Below, in pieces: positions 49,987 to 51,650 of a DNA stretch of 51,650 bases; within the stretch, counting starts at the first letter, position 1, and each line of letters starts with the position of its first letter. This stretch comes from Micromonospora arida. Its GTDB lineage: Bacteria > Actinomycetota > Actinomycetes > Mycobacteriales > Micromonosporaceae. A program made the position numbers and the translations under genes. Below the pieces are notes generated by a model that did not search any database, had not been told where the DNA came from, and saw only the letters and a list, made by a program, of their open reading frames with translations. The stretch lies in the NCBI RefSeq assembly GCF_003857035.1, contig NZ_QGSY01000200.1, positions 1 to 51,650 on the forward strand, given 5' to 3'.

Positions 49987-50723
49987 ACCTCGACACGCGG
50001 GAACCGGTGGTGCACACCCTCGGCGTCCTGGAAGCAGCCGCCCTGTTACGGGAGCTGACCGCCGGGCTGATCGCTCTGACCGACTTTGACGAGGCGCTGC
50101 TGGCCCTGGTCCGGGTCACCCGGGACGCCGTCGCCGGGGTGCGCTGGTGCGGGTTCACCGCCCTGCGGGCCGGCGAGCCGGCCGGGGTGGCCGCCTCTGA
50201 CGAGGGGCTGGCCGGGCTGGACGACCTGCGACACGGGCCGGACACACCGGCGATGAGCGCGGTCCACCGCCGCGAGATGATCCTCGCCGCCGACCTGACC
50301 GGTGAGCTCCGCTGGCCGGCCTGGACGGCGCACGCCCGCGACCTCGGCGTACGCGGTGTGATCTCCGCACCGGTCGACATCGACGACCAGGTCATCGGGG
50401 CGATCAACCTGTACGCCGCCGCGCCGGACCTGCTGACCCCGCAACACCAGTTGACCGCCATGCTGCTCGCCGAACACGCCGGTCTGCTGCTCGCCGCCGT
50501 CCGCGACCGCGGCCGGCAGATGACCCTCGCCGGGGAACGGGACGCCTCACTCCTGCACGACGGGGTGGTGGGCCAGGCCGTCGGTGTGATCATGACGCAG
50601 CGCGGATGCCCGCCGGCCGAGGCCCTCGACGTGCTGCGGACGGCCGCCTCGTCGCTGGACATTCCGCTGCGCGAGGTGGCCGAGCGCCTTGTCCGGACGG
50701 TCTCCCGCCAACGCGACAACTGA
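49983..50723 (+). CDS. GAF and ANTAR domain-containing regulator
   Basis: 246 aa. Residues about 15-170 are a GAF sensor domain (ALLALVRVTRDAVAGVRW, then GVISAPVDIDDQVIGAINLY). Residues about 180-240 are an ANTAR RNA-binding domain (LHDGVVGQAVGVIMTQRGCP, then ALDVLRTAASSLDIPLREVA) that antiterminates by binding paired hexaloop hairpins in mRNA. The target RNA is unknown. The GTG at 49983 overlaps the leader stop; CGGAGG lies upstream. The signal sensed by GAF is unknown. Confidence 0.9.
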   Translation: MNLDTREPVVHTLGVLEAAALLRELTAGLIALTDFDEALLALVRVTRDAVAGVRWCGFTALRAGEPAGVAASDEGLAGLDDLRHGPDTPAMSAVHRREMILAADLTGELRWPAWTAHARDLGVRGVISAPVDIDDQVIGAINLYAAAPDLLTPQHQLTAMLLAEHAGLLLAAVRDRGRQMTLAGERDASLLHDGVVGQAVGVIMTQRGCPPAEALDVLRTAASSLDIPLREVAERLVRTVSRQRDN

Positions 50724-50752
50724 CCCCGGCCGCTAGGGCCGCGTGGATCGCG

Positions 50753-50805
50753 GCGGCCGCTGGGGTCGCGTGGGCCGCGGGTCGCGTCGGCCGCTGGGGT
50801 CGCGT
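50753..50805 (+). repeat. Direct repeats in the gap after the GAF-ANTAR gene
   Basis: CGGCCGCTGGGGTCGCGT occurs at about 50754 and 50789 within a G-rich stretch, about 35 bp apart. No coding role is seen. Confidence 0.6.
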
Positions 50806-50813
50806 CGGCGGTG

Positions 50814-50890
50814 TGATCCACTCGGGTTCCTGGAAATCGCGGTGTCACGGGTCGGCGGACGCCCCGACTTCCTGAAACCCGAGTCGATCA
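50814..50890. repeat. Imperfect 26-bp inverted repeat
   Basis: 50814-50839 and 50865-50890 pair at 22 of 26 positions with a 25-nt loop that can fold further. It lies in the 314-bp gap between the GAF-ANTAR and DUF2231 genes, and could be the terminator of the former or a dispersed palindromic repeat. Confidence 0.65.
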
Positions 50891-50970
50891 GCCGGCGGTC
50901 TGGCCGTCCGGCCTCGGCGGGCGCGGCCACGGTGCCCGTTCTCCCTGTCGGCGGCGAGTCGGGCGGCATC

Positions 50971-50996
50971 GTTTCGCCTCGACCGGCCCCGGGTAG
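50971..50996 (+). promoter_or_regulatory. SigB/F-type promoter of DUF2231 gene
   Basis: GTTT (50971-50974), 16-bp spacer, GGGTAG (50991-50996), 41 nt before the ATG at 51038. Confidence 0.7.
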
Positions 50997-51037
50997 CACT
51001 CTGGTCAGGTGAGCTGCGCCGACCTGGGGGAGGACCG

Positions 51038-51523
51038 ATGCAGAGCAGGCTGCGGGTGCAGGGGCACCCGATCCAACCGATGCTGGTGACGTTCCCGCTC
51101 GGGCTCTTCGTCAGCGCCACCGTCTTCGACCTCACCGACGTGATCGGGGGGCCCGCGTTTCTCGGCGAGGTCGGCTACTGGACCAGCGTCGCCGCCCTCG
51201 TCGCCGCCGCGCTGACCGCCGTGGCCGGCATGGTCGACCTGTGGGACGTGCCGGGCGACCGTACCCGCCGCACCGCCGTCGCCTTCAACCTGGTGAACGC
51301 GGTGATGGCCGCCATGTTCCTGCTCACCTGCCTGGTCCGGTCACACTCCCCGCAGCGCGGCGCGTCCGCCGCGATCCTGGTCACCGAACTGGTCGCGTTG
51401 GCCGTCGGCGGGGTCGGCGTGCACCTGGGCGCCCGGCTGATGCGTCAGTTCGACAGCGGCCGCGCCGAGTCCGGCAGCCTGGACGCGCTGGCTGGCTCCA
51501 CCGGCGAGATCGCCCGCCCCTGA
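51038..51523 (+). CDS. DUF2231 membrane protein
   Basis: 161-aa membrane protein with four helices (about 15-37, 46-65, 80-102 and 112-132). The start RVQGHPIQPMLVTFPLGLFV carries the HP motif of DUF2231, and a His/Asp-bearing second segment follows. Function unknown; the family occurs in stress-related and heme- or metal-linked settings. The ATG at 51038 has GGGGGAGG upstream and a SigB/F-type promoter 41 nt before it. A hairpin terminator follows. Confidence 0.85.
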   Translation: MQSRLRVQGHPIQPMLVTFPLGLFVSATVFDLTDVIGGPAFLGEVGYWTSVAALVAAALTAVAGMVDLWDVPGDRTRRTAVAFNLVNAVMAAMFLLTCLVRSHSPQRGASAAILVTELVALAVGGVGVHLGARLMRQFDSGRAESGSLDALAGSTGEIARP

Positions 51524-51542
51524 CCCGCCCTGCCGGCGGGTC
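51522..51542 (+). terminator. Terminator hairpin after DUF2231 gene
   Basis: A perfect 8-bp stem (51522-51529 with 51535-51542) and a 5-nt loop at the stop codon. Confidence 0.6.
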
Positions 51543-51631
51543 GGGTCAGCGGGCCCGCTCGGTGGGGTGCGGTCAGGGCCGAGTCCAGATGGTCCAGTCA
51601 GTGGGGCCTGCTCGGCCGGTGGGGTCAGAGA

Positions 51632-51650
51632 CTGTCCCTTATACACATCT
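51632..51650 (+). other. Residual Nextera transposase adapter at contig end
   Basis: The last 19 bases match the Tn5 mosaic-end adapter at 18 of 19 positions (T to C at 51637). It is a library artefact, not genomic sequence. Confidence 0.93.

Noticed and set aside
1..51650. Antibiotic biosynthetic cluster suggested by rph, beta-lactamase, TetR and oxidoreductases
   Set aside because: No polyketide, peptide, terpene or other core biosynthetic enzyme is present.
1..51650. CRISPR array, tRNA, rRNA, prophage or insertion sequence
   Set aside because: No regularly spaced repeats, tRNA-like cloverleaf, transposase or phage gene was seen.

Overview
The window is high-GC actinobacterial DNA, most likely from Micromonosporaceae (Micromonospora-like). 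Evidence: strong G/C bias at third codon positions, frequent GTG starts, leaderless genes, actinobacterial families (Rph with a rifamycin-associated element, GpgS, SecA2, baeRF/Rv2629-like protein, SigB/F-type sigma factor, GAF-ANTAR). No rRNA, tRNA, CRISPR, phage or insertion sequence was recognised. The last 19 bases (51632-51650) match the Nextera transposase mosaic end with one mismatch, so the window ends at a contig edge carrying residual adapter.

1-19 kb is mostly small, locally regulated modules: an MFS transporter tail; an S41 peptidase; a TetR/SDR divergon with three phased operators; a minus-strand antibiotic-resistance operon (rifamycin phosphotransferase rph, class A beta-lactamase, VOC protein) headed by a rifamycin-associated element; a DUF4396 membrane protein; a second TetR divergent from a SnoaL-like protein, followed by a broken TMEM175/DUF1211 gene; DUF5990; a DUF418/AlkZ-like pair; a HEAT-repeat protein with a MerR-HEAT regulator; a lipoprotein; and a saccharopine-dehydrogenase-like gene divergent from a GlxA-type regulator.

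19-29 kb holds an SCP2/glycogen-debranching pair, an ECF sigma factor with a membrane beta-propeller partner, an exported carboxypeptidase-regulatory-like protein, an SRPBCC protein with a zinc alcohol dehydrogenase, a GNAT, a Tat-exported LD-carboxypeptidase, a DUF2267 protein and a glutamate-cysteine ligase.

29-51 kb looks like a general-stress neighbourhood: an eRF1-like baeRF/Rv2629 protein with a TPP enzyme and a heme-oxygenase-like diiron protein, a CDGSH protein, a 470-aa protein of unknown function, a SigB/F sigma factor fused to a STAS domain, a solitary ctaD, a STAS-HATPase fusion, DUF4383, GpgS plus a GT4 glycosyltransferase, a Gfo/Idh/MocA-MDR pair, an ABC exporter, SecA2, a GAF-ANTAR regulator behind a short coupled leader ORF, and a DUF2231 protein.

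The most interesting signal is a recurring promoter, GTTT/GGTTA-N14-16-GGGTAG or close variants (the SigB/SigF type). It lies upstream of about a dozen genes from 19.6 kb onward, usually 30-42 nt before the start codon, including the STAS-HATPase gene. With the sigma-STAS fusion and the STAS-HATPase fusion, both with STAS domains lacking the phosphorylatable serine, this suggests an unusual partner-switching stress system whose likely targets (GpgS, debranching enzyme, ctaD, baeRF protein, GAF-ANTAR) lie around it. The regulon and the circuit are inferences from sequence.
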